Origin: Nitrospinae bacterium CG11_big_fil_rev_8_21_14_0_20_45_15
GTDB lineage: Bacteria > Nitrospinota > Nitrospinia > Nitrospinales > VA-1
DNA length: 64,000 bases
NCBI GenBank assembly: GCA_002787235.1
Contig: PCWG01000010.1
Span: forward strand, 77,680-141,679
Direction: 5' to 3'
Every line of letters starts with the position of its first letter. Position 1 is the first letter of the stretch. A model generated the notes under the pieces. It worked only from the letters and a program-made list of their open reading frames with translations, was not told the origin of the DNA and searched no databases. Below are positions 43,387 through 53,918 of this stretch, one piece after another. A program made the position numbers and the translations under genes.

Positions 43387-43842
43387 CTAGTCAACATAAC
43401 TTCTCCATTCACCTTCTTTGAAATTACTCAAGACTTTGCGAGCAATACCTTCATCATCTAATGCGGCATGAAATCTGGTTGCGTAATCTATAAACCCTTC
43501 CATTGTTTTGGCCATCCCGGTCGTGTCAACAAAACCCATAGACCATTCTCCAAATTCTCGGGTATCCACATTCTTTTTCAGTAATAATTTGAATTTCTGA
43601 TGCCGCGGGTCCTTTTGAATTTTTTTTATTAAAGGTAATACGGCATTTTCCGGGCCTTCAAGAATTTGCAAAAATGATCCATCATGGTAGATCAGCATTC
43701 CAGTAATGTTCTGACTCGAATTAAATGCTCTGGCCTTGCCCAATAAATCGCTTAGCTCATTGGGTTTCATTCTCTGAGTAGCGGCACTGGCATATATAAT
43801 AATTATAATAGGTTCTTCGTTGTCAGCTGACTTTTCATCCAT
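43387..43842 (-). CDS. BLUF-domain blue-light photoreceptor
   Basis: A short (151 residues from the preferred start) FAD-binding photoreceptor. The start at 43842 is preferred because GGAG lies 9 nt upstream, rather than 33 bases earlier. The BLUF pattern is clear: IYASAAT with the flavin-site tyrosine, ELSDLLGKARAFNSSQNITGMLIYHDGSFLQILEG with the Asn and Gln of the hydrogen-bond switch, then DPRHQKFKLLLKKNVDTREFGEWSMGF. No output domain is fused, so it must act on a partner protein. It sits between the kinase block and a hemerythrin gene on the same strand. Confidence 0.92.
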   Translation of the reverse strand: MDEKSADNEEPIIIIIYASAATQRMKPNELSDLLGKARAFNSSQNITGMLIYHDGSFLQILEGPENAVLPLIKKIQKDPRHQKFKLLLKKNVDTREFGEWSMGFVDTTGMAKTMEGFIDYATRFHAALDDEGIARKVLSNFKEGEWRSYVD

Positions 43843-44097
43843 GATGGTTTTCTCCAAAATTAAAGTATGGATCAATACAAATCAGATGTTTTCCCCGATC
43901 AAAATCGCCCAGTACCCGTATTCAAAAATAAAGTCTTGGATCATAGGAAACGGTATCTTTTCTTCTCTGGAAAAAACAAATCAGGGGGATGTTTCATACT
44001 CCGGCATTCGTGCATCAACCGGAGAAATCCGGCGTATTTGAAAACACTCTGCTCTGGACACAGCACACTTTTGCGGGGGTGTTTCGTAATGCGGTGT

Positions 44098-44511
44098 TCA
44101 ATGCTCCGACTTTAAAAATACCTTCATCTTCATATCTTCATTTAAAATATGATTGATGAGCCAGTCGTGCAAAACCTTGAACAAACCATCCTCGGTATTT
44201 TTAATGATTTTAGCTTCTTTTTGATTTTCCAAATTTAAAATAATTTCGTTCAGCCGATGGATCAGAGCTTCATGAGCCTTCTTGTGCTCAAGACAGTGTT
44301 CGTAGTTGTGCTTAGATTGCATGGCCTCTTCTTTTGCAAAATGATCTCTGGCATAGTTCAAAAGTTCATTCACATGCGATAACAATACCGCTTTACCCAG
44401 CTTGCAGTTGACCGCCGCCTCGACTGTATTGATCAGACAGATCAAGTATTTGTGGTAATTATCAATCTCCAAGTTTCCCACGCACATCTCTTCACGCCAT
44501 TGGATCGGCAT
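44098..44511 (-). CDS. Bacteriohemerythrin
   Basis: A 137-residue single-domain hemerythrin, an oxygen- or NO-binding non-heme di-iron protein. The start MPIQWREEMCVGNLEID at 44511 is typical of the family and has GGAGAG upstream; an earlier start adds an unrelated 22 residues. Iron ligands are seen in order: H in NYHKYL, HFAKEE, the H pair in HCLEHKKAH, and HDWLINHILNEDMKM at the C-terminus. It may bring oxygen to an oxidase or report redox state to neighbouring signalling proteins. Confidence 0.93.
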   Translation of the reverse strand: MPIQWREEMCVGNLEIDNYHKYLICLINTVEAAVNCKLGKAVLLSHVNELLNYARDHFAKEEAMQSKHNYEHCLEHKKAHEALIHRLNEIILNLENQKEAKIIKNTEDGLFKVLHDWLINHILNEDMKMKVFLKSEH

Positions 44512-44850
44512 AACAGTGTCTCTCCATATAAAACAGAATTTCTCATCTACAAGGCTTCTACACCCATCAGACTTCACAATTGATTTAAAAACTTATTTAA
44601 GCATTTTGACATCAACAAAACAATCCTTTCAGCGGACACCGGAAAACACATTGAATATATCCTGATCGGTAAATTATGAAAAACCCGCTTTCATAAAAAC
44701 CGGAATCTGGTATCGTAACTTCCAGACCGACTGCGTCTGATCTCTTAATGAGCGGAATTTAATTTTAAAATTTCATGACCGCTTGAGAGGTTCTTCGGGT
44801 TGTCATTTTAAACTGTCCTCAATTTGCAAGTGCCGTAAAAATAGACGCCT

Positions 44851-45537
44851 ATGAAAATTCTGGTGATTGAAGACAACGTTGATATTTTAAAAAACGTTAC
44901 GGATTTTTTAGACCTCCGTGGTTTTACAACGGACTGCGCTGAAGACGGTTTGACCGGATTGCACCTGGCGGCCACACAGGATTTTGATTTAATCATTCTC
45001 GACTTGATGCTTCCCGGCATTGATGGTCTTACCTTATGCCAACGTCTACGCAGGGATGCAAAAAATCGCACGCCGATCATCATGTTGACAGCCAAGGACA
45101 GTATTCAGGACAAGCTTGCGGGTTTTGAGGCTGGTGCGGATGACTATCTTGTCAAACCTTTCGACCTGTCGGAGTTGAAAGCGCGGATCGATGTTTTACT
45201 CAAAAGGAGCTGGAAGGCTTCGGATGGAAATGTTTTACAAGTCGGCGATCTGGTGTTTGATACTTCTACGCTGGAAGTGCAACGCGCGGGAATCCCGATA
45301 AAACTGGGCCCCATCGGACTGAAAATTCTTGAACGTATGATGCGCGCGTCACCCGAAGTTGTTTCCAAGGAAAGTCTGTCTGAGTTGATTTGGGGCGATG
45401 AACCCTGTGAAAGCGATGCCTTGCGTACTCACGTTCATCATCTGAGGCAATGCATCGACAAACCTTTCAAAAAAAATACGCTGATAACGGTCACTCGTAT
45501 CGGTTATCGATTGCTGGCGCATTCTCATGAAATTTAA
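44851..45537 (+). CDS. OmpR/PhoB-family response regulator of the efflux operon
   Basis: A 228-residue regulator. The receiver has D51 in LIILDLMLPGIDG and KP near residue 100. A winged-helix DNA-binding domain (about 130-225) includes SKESLSELIWGDEPCESDALRTHVHHLRQCIDKP. It overlaps the kinase gene by 11 bp, and the next transcription unit to the right is an RND efflux operon. Its likely direct target is the set of 11-bp-phased repeats at 46851-46879. The overall length fits QseB/ColR/CusR-type proteins; the inducing signal is unknown. Confidence 0.93.
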   Translation: MKILVIEDNVDILKNVTDFLDLRGFTTDCAEDGLTGLHLAATQDFDLIILDLMLPGIDGLTLCQRLRRDAKNRTPIIMLTAKDSIQDKLAGFEAGADDYLVKPFDLSELKARIDVLLKRSWKASDGNVLQVGDLVFDTSTLEVQRAGIPIKLGPIGLKILERMMRASPEVVSKESLSELIWGDEPCESDALRTHVHHLRQCIDKPFKKNTLITVTRIGYRLLAHSHEI

Positions 45538-46810
45538 GCAAAACCTGAGGACCCGACTGGTCATCGCTTTTTTTTTGCTGACGCTCACTTTATGCGGAGC
45601 ATTTGCGATCGGCATTTTCTCAATCATCCATAGCCTTGAGAGTGATTTGTTTTATCGTCATCTGGATCAGGATGCGGAATGGATCATTAAAGCCGCAAAA
45701 AAAGAATCGGCTCCGGTTTTACCCTCTGGAATCAAGCTCTACATTGTCAACGACACTCCTCCCCCCGATTTCCCGGAATATTTGAAGGACCTGAAAAAGG
45801 ATCACGCGGAAATCATTCTAGACAATGAAGCCTATCATGTGGTCATCCGGGAAGAAGGCGCGATTCGCTATTATCTGGTTCAGGATCAAAGTCAGTTCGA
45901 AAGTCTGGAGCAATCCATCGGCATCACCATCATCATTGGATTTATCATTGCTCTGGCAGGATCGATCTGGTTGGGTTACGCAACCGCAAACCGGATCATT
46001 GCCCCGGTCATAGAGCTTTCCAGCTGGGTCAAAAATATTGATTTGGCAGATACGGAATTGAAAGACATTGCAAGAGATTATTCCAACGATGAAGTGGGAT
46101 TGCTGGCCAATGCTTTCAGCCAATACGCTCAAAAGCTTCAGGTTTTTCTTGAAAGGGAAAAATTATTTACAGGCGATGTGAGTCACGAATTGAGGACTCC
46201 GCTCATGGTCATTTCCAGTTCTTGTGAATTGCTGTTGGCTGAAGAAAGTCACGACGACAAACGTCACGAGATCATCACACGGATTCATCGGTCGTCTAAA
46301 ATAATGCGGTCATTGGTCGATACCTTCTTGACCCTGTCGCGGGAAAATAAAAATCCCAGCGCAAATTTTTCGGCATTCAAAGCAAAACAGATCGTTCAGG
46401 AAGAAATTGATGACCTTAAAAATATCTCCGGTGCTAACAAACTGAAACCCAGCCTGATCGCCGATTGCGACCTCATCGTAGAAGGTGTCCCGCAAATGTT
46501 TCGGGTGGTGATACGAAACCTGTTGCGCAACGCACTGCACCACACCCAGCAAGGAAGCATCCTGGTGAAGATCTATCCCGATTCGATCCATGTGGAAGAT
46601 TCGGGATCGGGCATTCCAGAGGAATTTAAAAACTCCATATTCAAACGTCATTATCGGGTCGCATCCCTGGAAAATAAAAGTCAGGGAGAAGGCATCGGCC
46701 TGTCCATTGTGAAACGTATCTGCGATTTCCACGGCTGGCAGATCGGCGTTGAAGCAGTGCAACCTCATGGAAGCCGTTTTATAATTACCTTTGCCCCCTC
46801 CGAAAAATAA
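45527..46810 (+). CDS. Sensor histidine kinase, partner of the OmpR-type regulator
   Basis: A 427-residue kinase with TM1 (about 12-34), a roughly 100-residue periplasmic sensor region and TM2 (about 130-155). HAMP and HisKA follow (FTGDVSHELRTPLMVISSS, phospho-histidine in SHELRTP), then an HATPase with VVIRNLLRNALHHT, IHVEDSGSGIPEE and GEGIGLSIVKRICDFHG. It is translationally coupled to the regulator gene (11-bp overlap). The periplasmic domain could sense metal or envelope stress like CusS or ColS, but no metal-binding cluster is obvious. Confidence 0.92.
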   Translation: MKFKQNLRTRLVIAFFLLTLTLCGAFAIGIFSIIHSLESDLFYRHLDQDAEWIIKAAKKESAPVLPSGIKLYIVNDTPPPDFPEYLKDLKKDHAEIILDNEAYHVVIREEGAIRYYLVQDQSQFESLEQSIGITIIIGFIIALAGSIWLGYATANRIIAPVIELSSWVKNIDLADTELKDIARDYSNDEVGLLANAFSQYAQKLQVFLEREKLFTGDVSHELRTPLMVISSSCELLLAEESHDDKRHEIITRIHRSSKIMRSLVDTFLTLSRENKNPSANFSAFKAKQIVQEEIDDLKNISGANKLKPSLIADCDLIVEGVPQMFRVVIRNLLRNALHHTQQGSILVKIYPDSIHVEDSGSGIPEEFKNSIFKRHYRVASLENKSQGEGIGLSIVKRICDFHGWQIGVEAVQPHGSRFIITFAPSEK

Positions 46811-46850
46811 CATCCCCCTCCGTCCTGTTTTTCGATCCATTCGGTACGAT

Positions 46851-46879
46851 TTAACAGTTTTTTAACAGTATTTTTACAT
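46851..46879 (+). promoter_or_regulatory. Three 11-bp-phased repeats, probable regulator-binding site of the efflux operon
   Basis: TTAACAG at 46851-46857 and 46862-46868 and a variant TTTACAT at 46873-46879 recur at exactly 11-bp spacing. This is the direct-repeat arrangement bound by tandem OmpR/PhoB-type winged helices. The site lies between the regulator/kinase pair and the TolC-type gene, about 60 bp before its ATG and just upstream of a TATAGA-like -10. Confidence 0.6.
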
Positions 46880-46936
46880 TCTTAAAACTTCCCATTTGTT
46901 AATTTTATAGAACATTGCAAATCAAATGGGTGGTCC

Positions 46937-48322
46937 ATGTACCAAAACATCGTTCAACTTAAATTGTTTAGTCGGTCGAATCCCTTGTCAAAAGCGTACC
47001 GCAACGTTTTTCCCGCCTGGGTCGCGGCGGTATTTCTATTGACCGGATGTGCCTCTACGGTCCCTTATAAATCTTATGATTACGTCTCAGAAGAAATTGC
47101 AAAAAATATCGGTGCGGTCATCACGCCCGAACCTGTTTACGGTGAGGAGCAAATACCTGACGGCATCTCTTTAGAAGATGGATTGACGGAGCAGGAAGCC
47201 GTTGCCATCGCCCTTTGGAACAATGCGGCTTTTCAAGCCGATCTGGCGCAACTGGGAGTCTCCCGCGCTGAAATGTTGACGGCGGGAATGTTTAAAAATC
47301 CAAACTTCACAATGCTGTTTCCTATCGGCACCAAACAGCTCGAGTCCTGGTTACTGCTACCATTGTCCGAATTTAAAATGCGTCCACATCGACTGGACAT
47401 CGCCCGATTAAGCGCAAGTAAAGTGGCCGACAGTTTGATCCAGAATGGTCTGAATCTCGCACGGGATACGCAACTGGCTTTTGCCAATCTTTTCCAGGCA
47501 GAAAAAACATTGGCCTTGTTGACCGAACAAGCTCAATTGGATTCCAAAATTGCTGACATTGCAAAGAAGCAGTTTCAGTTAGGTGATATCAGCGAATTGG
47601 AAGCCCATCGCAAAGCCATCGATGCCATGAACGTATTGGACCAAAAAAATCGGATGGGGCACGACGTACAAGTGTTTCGGCATCGCCTTATCTCTCTGCT
47701 AGGGATTGAGTCCGTAGAGGACTTCAAGCTTGTTCCCGAAACCATTTCATACGCTGGTGAGGACATCAACAACTTGCTCAAGACAGCCTATGCTTCACGC
47801 CCGGACCTTCGTATTGTGGAACTTGAAATTGAATCTGCCGGCAAACAGATCGGATGGGAAGAAGACAAAGTAATAAATTTCATTGGCATACTCGATGCCA
47901 ATTCGGTCAAAACCGAAGTGGGACCGGGCATGCGACTGGACATTCCCATTTTTAACCAGAATGAAGGTGGAATCGCTCGCGCTCATGCCGAGCTTGACGT
48001 CGCAGGCAAAAAATACCTGGCAGTGCGGGAAAAAATAAAATTGTCCGTACTCGAAACTCATACCCAATTTCTTTCTGCCAAAGAAGGATTTGAGATTGTC
48101 ACGAACAAGATACTTCCTCAACAGGAGAAACGATTGAATATCTCTCGACAAGCCTTGGAGAATGGTGAGATTTCATTTTTATCCAATCTTGAAGTAGAGC
48201 GCGATTGGATACTCGCAAAAGTACGAGAGATCGCGGCTTTGGCAGATTTACAGCGAACGACAGCGCAGTTGGGTCACAGTATTGGCAGGCCAGTCCATTT
48301 AATGAAAGATTCTACATTATGA
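46937..48322 (+). CDS. TolC-type outer-membrane efflux lipoprotein
   Basis: Outer-membrane channel component of the tripartite pump (461 residues). The N-terminal signal ends in lipobox LTGC. Two TolC-like halves with long helical hairpins follow (QEAVAIALWNNAAFQADLAQLGVSRAEMLTAGMFKNPNF and AYASRPDLRIVELEIESAGKQIGWEED). It overlaps the adaptor gene by 4 bp (ATGA), so the three pump genes form one translationally coupled operon. Confidence 0.9.
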   Translation: MYQNIVQLKLFSRSNPLSKAYRNVFPAWVAAVFLLTGCASTVPYKSYDYVSEEIAKNIGAVITPEPVYGEEQIPDGISLEDGLTEQEAVAIALWNNAAFQADLAQLGVSRAEMLTAGMFKNPNFTMLFPIGTKQLESWLLLPLSEFKMRPHRLDIARLSASKVADSLIQNGLNLARDTQLAFANLFQAEKTLALLTEQAQLDSKIADIAKKQFQLGDISELEAHRKAIDAMNVLDQKNRMGHDVQVFRHRLISLLGIESVEDFKLVPETISYAGEDINNLLKTAYASRPDLRIVELEIESAGKQIGWEEDKVINFIGILDANSVKTEVGPGMRLDIPIFNQNEGGIARAHAELDVAGKKYLAVREKIKLSVLETHTQFLSAKEGFEIVTNKILPQQEKRLNISRQALENGEISFLSNLEVERDWILAKVREIAALADLQRTTAQLGHSIGRPVHLMKDSTL

Positions 48323-49611
48323 ATTATGATTCCAAACGGTTCTACAAAACAGTCGGAACTTGTCTGATGATTTTTTTATCTTTGAGTGTGTCCGGCTGTG
48401 ATTCTTTGCAAAAAGATGCGGTTGTGATAGCGAATCGTATTTTTTCAAATTTTTCCTTGTCTCCAGTAATTAAAAATCAAGAAGCATTGCCAAAGGAGAC
48501 GACAAAGCAAAAGCCTCATGTCAAAACAACTTTGCAAGAAAGTTCGTTGCTGAACATCAGCCTGTCGGATGTGGCACGAAATCGTCTGGGAATTCAAACT
48601 TCTGTTGTTAAACGCAAGTCTGTTCAAAAAACCAGAACACTCGGTGGCGAAGTCATGGTGCCTGCAGGGCAAACCATTTCCGTTTCAGCTCCCACTGCGG
48701 GGGTTATTCTTGCTCCTGAAAATTCTTCAATTCCGGTCGTTGGCACCAGCCTGAGCAAGAACCAGAGCGTTCTACGTTTATTGATGCTCCCTCCCGAAAA
48801 AGATCTACTGGCTTCCAGAGACGCGCTGGAGTCTGCTCAAAACCGACACGATCTTGCCGTTAAAAAAGCCGAACGCGCTGAGCTTTTGCTGAAAGAGGGT
48901 GCAGGCAGTGTCCGATCTCTGGAGGAAGCCAGGCGCGAGCTTGAGGACTCCCGTGCGGGTTTGAGGTTGGCAAAGTCGGTGGCCAATATGATGGACCATC
49001 CCGATTTCAAAATCTCGGCAAAAGAGTTTACACCTTTAGAGGTTGGGGCTCCTATCAATGGCATCATTGAAAACCTGCACGTGGCTCCCGGACAACGCGT
49101 TGCCGCAGGGTCGGCTCTATTTCAAATGACAGCTCAAAATTCTTTATGGGTCCGCTTGCCAGTATATGCCGGCTTGCTGAACCAATTCGATGCCAAACAA
49201 ACTGTGAATGTCCAAAATCTATCATCCATCCTTGAGGGTAAAGGTGTTTTGGCGCAACCTGTGAACGCGCCACCTTCCGGCAATCCTCTGGCGGCATCGG
49301 TCAATTTATTTTATGAGTTGCCCACAAATGATCGGACCTTCCAACCCGGACAAAAGGTAGCCATCACATTAAAATTGGCAAGTTTGAAGCAGGCACGAGT
49401 CGTGCCTCGATCCGCTATCGTGTATGACATTCATGGTGGCACCTGGGTTTATTTGAATCCGCAAGGCAATGATTTCGTGAGAAGCCGGGTCGAGCTGGAG
49501 ACCATCGAAGGCAATTTGGCCATTCTGACCCAAGGTCCTGCAGAGGGAACCAAAGTGGTGAGCACGGGAGTTGCCGAGTTGTTTGGAACAGAATTCGGGA
49601 GCGGCAAATGA
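48319..49611 (+). CDS. RND efflux adaptor (membrane fusion lipoprotein)
   Basis: Periplasmic adaptor of 430 residues from the ATG at 48319, which overlaps the preceding stop (ATGA). An earlier start in the same frame would run back over the TolC-type gene and lacks a signal. The signal ends in lipobox VSGC. A barrel-sandwich/lipoyl half ([15 protein letters not shown]), a helical hairpin ([30 protein letters not shown]), a second lipoyl half ([21 protein letters not shown]) and a C-terminal membrane-proximal domain are seen. It joins the inner-membrane pump to the outer channel. Confidence 0.9.
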   Translation: MNYDSKRFYKTVGTCLMIFLSLSVSGCDSLQKDAVVIANRIFSNFSLSPVIKNQEALPKETTKQKPHVKTTLQESSLLNISLSDVARNRLGIQTSVVKRKSVQKTRTLGGEVMVPAGQTISVSAPTAGVILAPENSSIPVVGTSLSKNQSVLRLLMLPPEKDLLASRDALESAQNRHDLAVKKAERAELLLKEGAGSVRSLEEARRELEDSRAGLRLAKSVANMMDHPDFKISAKEFTPLEVGAPINGIIENLHVAPGQRVAAGSALFQMTAQNSLWVRLPVYAGLLNQFDAKQTVNVQNLSSILEGKGVLAQPVNAPPSGNPLAASVNLFYELPTNDRTFQPGQKVAITLKLASLKQARVVPRSAIVYDIHGGTWVYLNPQGNDFVRSRVELETIEGNLAILTQGPAEGTKVVSTGVAELFGTEFGSGK

Positions 49612-52600
49612 TCCGTTGGCTAATTACCACAGCACTCCAGCTTCGTGTCGCAACATCCATATTAGCCATTGTATTGATCGTTGGAGGAACACAAATCATC
49701 CGCCAATCCCCGCTCGATGTTTTCCCGGAATTTTCTCCTCCACTGGTCTCAATTCAGACCGAGGCACCGGGCTTGTCAACGGCTGAAGTTGAAACGCTGA
49801 TAACCGTGCCTATAGAAAATTTGCTCAATGGAACCACCTGGCTGAAAACCATACGATCAAAATCGGTGCTGGGGCTTTCTTCTGTCACTCTGATTTTTAA
49901 TGACGGCACCAATTTGATTCAGGCCCGGCAATTGGTGCAAGAACGCTTGTCGCGTGCGCCCGGATTGTTGCCAGTCGTCGCGCGCCATCCCGTCATTCTC
50001 TCGCCATTATCTTCAACCAGTCGTGTTTTAAAAATTGGACTGACATCATCCAAGCTCTCTCAAATGGAGATGACAGCCATTGCAAAATGGACCATTCGAC
50101 CGCGCTTGATGGCAATTCCCGGTGTCGCCAATGTCGCCATTTGGGGCCAGCGCGATCGGCAATTGCAGGTTTTGGTCGATCCCGACCGCTTGCAGGCAAA
50201 TGCAGTGAGCCTCGATGATGTCATACGCGCGTCTGGAAATGCGGTCGCGGTGAATGGTGGAGGAGTCATCGACACACCCAATCAACGACTTGCAATTTCG
50301 CACACCTCATCGGTTCAAACACCTGAAGACCTCTCCAAAGTAGTCGTGACTTTCAAGAATGGAGTGGCTCTGGCACTTGGAGATGTCAGTGATGTGGTTG
50401 AGGATTTTCCTCTTCCCATTGGCGATGCCGTCATCAATGGGGAATCCGGCTTATTGCTCATCGTCGAAAAACAGCCCTGGGGCAATACCTTCGAGGTCAC
50501 ACACAATATAGAAAAAACATTGGAAGTATTGCGACCGGGCCTCAAAGATATTGAAATCGATTCCAAAATTTTTCGCCCGGCAACTTTCATTGAGATGTCA
50601 CTGGATAATCTGAAACATGCTCTGCTGGTGGGTTGTTTGCTGGTTGCCGCGATCCTATGGATTTTTCTAAACAATTGGCGCACCGCTGTCATCAGCATCA
50701 TGGCCATCCCCTTGTCCCTGACTTCAGCCTTGCTGGTTCTCTATTATCGGGGAGAGACCATCAATACCATGGTCCTTGCCGGACTGGTCATCGCGCTCGG
50801 TAGCGTGGTGGACGATGCGATTATCGGAGTCGAAAATATAATGCGTCGCCTGCGGGAAAATTCGGGGAGAGATGTACCCGAAGACACCTTGCAGGTCGTT
50901 CTCAAGGCAACGCTGGAAGTTCGCAGTGCGGTTGTGTATGGAAGCCTGATCGTTGTTCTGGTCGTGTTCCCGGTTTTTTTCCTGAACGGACTGGTGGGTG
51001 CATTCTTTGCCCCGCTGGCACTCTCCTATGTGATGGCAATTGGCGCGTCTTTGCTGGTGGCCCTGACGGTGACACCGGCACTGTCCATGCTTTTTTTACC
51101 GCGCGTGGCAAAATTCGCCGAAAAAGATGTTGCTTTGGTGAGGGGCTTCAAATGGATGTACGGGCGCGTGCTTCCCAAACTGGTTCGTTTTCCCAAGTTG
51201 GCGATGTTAATTATAACTGCGTCTTTAGTAACGACACTTCTTGTCATGCCTTTGCTGGGAGAAGAATTTTTACCCAAGTTCAAGGAATATGATTTTCTAA
51301 TGCACTGGGTTGAAAAACCGGGGACTTCCCTCGATGCCATGGTCCGCATCACCAAACGTGTGAGCAAAGAACTGCTCGCCATTCCCGGCGTTCGTAATTT
51401 CGGGGCTCACATCGGTCGCGCAGAGGTTGCCGATGAAGTGGTCGGCCCCAATTTCACCGAGCTATGGATCAGCCTCGATCCATCGGTCGAATATGAGGCG
51501 ACGGTGCAGAAAATTCAGGCCGTGGTGGACAGCTATCCCGGATTGTACCGCGACCTGTTGACCTATCTGCGCGAACGCATCAAAGAAGTTCTGACGGGTA
51601 CCGGAGCTACCATTGTGGTGCGGATTTACGGAGACAATCTCGAAAAACTTCAACTCAAAGCCCGCGAAGTCGCAGATGCCATACGCCCTATAAAAAGCGT
51701 GTCCAATCTAAAAATTCAGGCCCAGGTTCTGGTTCCGCAAATTGCGGTACAGCTCCGCAGTGATGCCGGTCCCTTGTTTGGCATTTCATCCGGCGATGTG
51801 AGACGCATCACGACAACCCTGCTCCAGGGCAGTAAAGTGGGAGAAATTTATCATGACCAAAAAGTGGATGACGTGGTGGTGCGCGGCATTCCCGGCCTTC
51901 GCCAAAGTGTCGACGCGCTCAGGTCCATGCCCATCACCTCACTCTCTGGAAGCAATATCCCATTGGAACGGGTTGCAAATATTACCATCCAGCCCACGCC
52001 CAATCAGATCACACGAGAAGCCGCTTCAAGAAAAATTGACGTCACCCTGAATGTCGAAAATGGCGATCTCGGTCAAGTGGCTCGGCAAGTTGAGGAAGTC
52101 GTTGGTAAAATTGAATTTGAGCGCGGGTATCATCCCGAATTCCTTGGCGAATTTGCCGCCAGACAGGAAGCCAGAAACAAGTTGATGGAACTGTCGATTC
52201 TGATGCTGTTGGGTATCTTTCTGATACTGCAAGCTCACTTTGAATCGACCCGGCTGGCTCTGTTGGTTTTATTGGCCATGCCCTTTGCACTGATCGGCGG
52301 AGTGGTCGGAATATTTTTCAGCGATGGCGTCCTTTCACTGGGATCTCAGATCGGATTCATCACCGTACTCGGCATTGCCGTTCGCAACGCGATCATGCTC
52401 ATCAGCCATTACCGCTATCTGGAAAGCGATGAAGCGATGCCTTTTGGATTGGAGCTGGTGATTCGTGGTGCGAAAGAGAGATTGGCTCCCATCATGATGA
52501 CAGCACTCACGACCGGACTGGCATTATTGCCCATCATCGTTACAGGCCTGCAACCCGGTCAGGAGATCGAGCATCCCCTGGCAGTGGTCATTCTGGGAGG

Positions 52601-52712
52601 ACTAGTGACATCTACTTTTCTCAGCCTGTTTTTGTTGCCCAGTCTGTATCTCAAGTTCGGCAGGACAGAGAAAAGGGGTCCGCGAATTTTAGGAAATTCC
52701 CCAGCGATTTAA
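49608..52712 (+). CDS. RND efflux pump inner-membrane permease (CzcA/CusA-related)
   Basis: Proton-driven inner-membrane transporter of 1034 residues with 12 TM helices and two large periplasmic loops. The opening [34 protein letters not shown] is typical of the heavy-metal branch. In TM4 the proton-relay motif reads [23 protein letters not shown] rather than the DFGxxxDGAVV form of classical CzcA/CusA. The methionine triad that marks copper transporters is not evident, so the substrate is left open. It overlaps the adaptor by 4 bp and ends the operon. Confidence 0.9.
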   Translation: MIRWLITTALQLRVATSILAIVLIVGGTQIIRQSPLDVFPEFSPPLVSIQTEAPGLSTAEVETLITVPIENLLNGTTWLKTIRSKSVLGLSSVTLIFNDGTNLIQARQLVQERLSRAPGLLPVVARHPVILSPLSSTSRVLKIGLTSSKLSQMEMTAIAKWTIRPRLMAIPGVANVAIWGQRDRQLQVLVDPDRLQANAVSLDDVIRASGNAVAVNGGGVIDTPNQRLAISHTSSVQTPEDLSKVVVTFKNGVALALGDVSDVVEDFPLPIGDAVINGESGLLLIVEKQPWGNTFEVTHNIEKTLEVLRPGLKDIEIDSKIFRPATFIEMSLDNLKHALLVGCLLVAAILWIFLNNWRTAVISIMAIPLSLTSALLVLYYRGETINTMVLAGLVIALGSVVDDAIIGVENIMRRLRENSGRDVPEDTLQVVLKATLEVRSAVVYGSLIVVLVVFPVFFLNGLVGAFFAPLALSYVMAIGASLLVALTVTPALSMLFLPRVAKFAEKDVALVRGFKWMYGRVLPKLVRFPKLAMLIITASLVTTLLVMPLLGEEFLPKFKEYDFLMHWVEKPGTSLDAMVRITKRVSKELLAIPGVRNFGAHIGRAEVADEVVGPNFTELWISLDPSVEYEATVQKIQAVVDSYPGLYRDLLTYLRERIKEVLTGTGATIVVRIYGDNLEKLQLKAREVADAIRPIKSVSNLKIQAQVLVPQIAVQLRSDAGPLFGISSGDVRRITTTLLQGSKVGEIYHDQKVDDVVVRGIPGLRQSVDALRSMPITSLSGSNIPLERVANITIQPTPNQITREAASRKIDVTLNVENGDLGQVARQVEEVVGKIEFERGYHPEFLGEFAARQEARNKLMELSILMLLGIFLILQAHFESTRLALLVLLAMPFALIGGVVGIFFSDGVLSLGSQIGFITVLGIAVRNAIMLISHYRYLESDEAMPFGLELVIRGAKERLAPIMMTALTTGLALLPIIVTGLQPGQEIEHPLAVVILGGLVTSTFLSLFLLPSLYLKFGRTEKRGPRILGNSPAI

Positions 52713-52752
52713 CGGCAAGGCAAATTCGCAGAATATAAAAACATCGTGACTA

Positions 52753-53697
52753 TCAAGATACAACTTTGTTTCTTCCTGCTTCCTTTGCCCGATACAAATT
52801 GTCATCCGCTTTTTTTATAAGTTCATCCATGGATAATTCAGACCCGGAACTACAGACGCCAAAACTCATTTTGACATTCATCGTCTGTTCATTATAGACA
52901 AACTTTTCGGATTCAATTTTCTGGCGAATATTTTCTGCTAATATCGCCCCTCCTGCTAATTCTGTTTCCGGTAAAACAATTAAAAACTCTTCCCCGCCCC
53001 AGCGCGAAACCAAATCCTGACGTCTCACCGCATCTACCATTAACCTGGAAACTTTTGTTAAAACGAAGTCCCCTGCTTCGTGCCCATAGGTATCGTTGAT
53101 TTTTTTGAAATGGTCGATGTCTCCCAGAACCAGCGAAAAGCTCTTTTCGTTTCGTGCAGATCTTACCATTTCCTGTCCTATTTTCTCATTCGCATCCCTG
53201 CGATTGGACAAGCCTGTTAGAGAGTCTGTTCTGGAAGCTTTATCCAATTCAACATTTACTTTCAGCAGTTGCTCCACAAGCAAAAGATTGTTTTTTAGTA
53301 AAGTCTGATTTTGCAGATGCGTTTTGATTCGACTGAGAATTTCCCTGTACTGATACGGTTTCGTTATATAGTCCACACCCCCAACATCAAATGCCTTAAC
53401 AATGTCTTCTGTTTCAGACTTGGCGGTAACAAATATTACAGGAATTTCTTTTGTAGCCTCATCGACTTTCAATTTCTCACACACTTCGAAACCATTGAGC
53501 CCCGGCATCATGACATCCATCAATATCAGGTCGGGCATGGAACGGGGAATGACATTGAGTGCCACTTCGCCATTGGGAGCCATCGAAACGTTGTAGCCTT
53601 CCCGAGATAAAATAACTTTCAAAATGTCTACGTTTGCGGGCGTGTCATCCACAATTAAAATATGAGATGCCAAGAGCGTATCTAAAGGACTATTCAA
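52753..53697 (-). CDS. Response regulator diguanylate cyclase (REC-GGDEF)
   Basis: A 314-residue PleD/WspR-like enzyme making c-di-GMP. The receiver carries D61 in LILMDVMMPGLNG. After a helical linker the GGDEF domain shows SLTGLSNRRD, GDIDHFKKINDTYGHEAGD and the active site GGEEF (234-238). An inhibitory I-site R225-x-x-D228 lies five residues upstream of GGEEF, so product inhibition is expected. GGAG precedes the ATG. It is convergent with the efflux operon, 40 bp away. Confidence 0.95.
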   Translation of the reverse strand: MNSPLDTLLASHILIVDDTPANVDILKVILSREGYNVSMAPNGEVALNVIPRSMPDLILMDVMMPGLNGFEVCEKLKVDEATKEIPVIFVTAKSETEDIVKAFDVGGVDYITKPYQYREILSRIKTHLQNQTLLKNNLLLVEQLLKVNVELDKASRTDSLTGLSNRRDANEKIGQEMVRSARNEKSFSLVLGDIDHFKKINDTYGHEAGDFVLTKVSRLMVDAVRRQDLVSRWGGEEFLIVLPETELAGGAILAENIRQKIESEKFVYNEQTMNVKMSFGVCSSGSELSMDELIKKADDNLYRAKEAGRNKVVS

Positions 53698-53918
53698 AGA
53701 AAATTTCTCCTTAGCGCGTCAACGAACTGCCGTTGAGCGTTGCCAAAAGCTATTTTACGCCTGAGTTTTACGATCCCGTTTCCCAAACCTTCCCGATGAA
53801 GGTCAAGACACTCACGGATAGGGAATATCGATCACATTATTTTTCCATGTTATCAAAGGTAATTCATAGAATAATACGAAAAAGATAATAAACGTATCCT
53901 GTTGTTTTGAACTCTCCG

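Noticed and set aside
43984-44100. Two imperfect GGGGG(A)TGTTTC repeats 91 bp apart
   Set aside because: Only about 19 of 26 positions agree, in a short intergenic region with no other signal.
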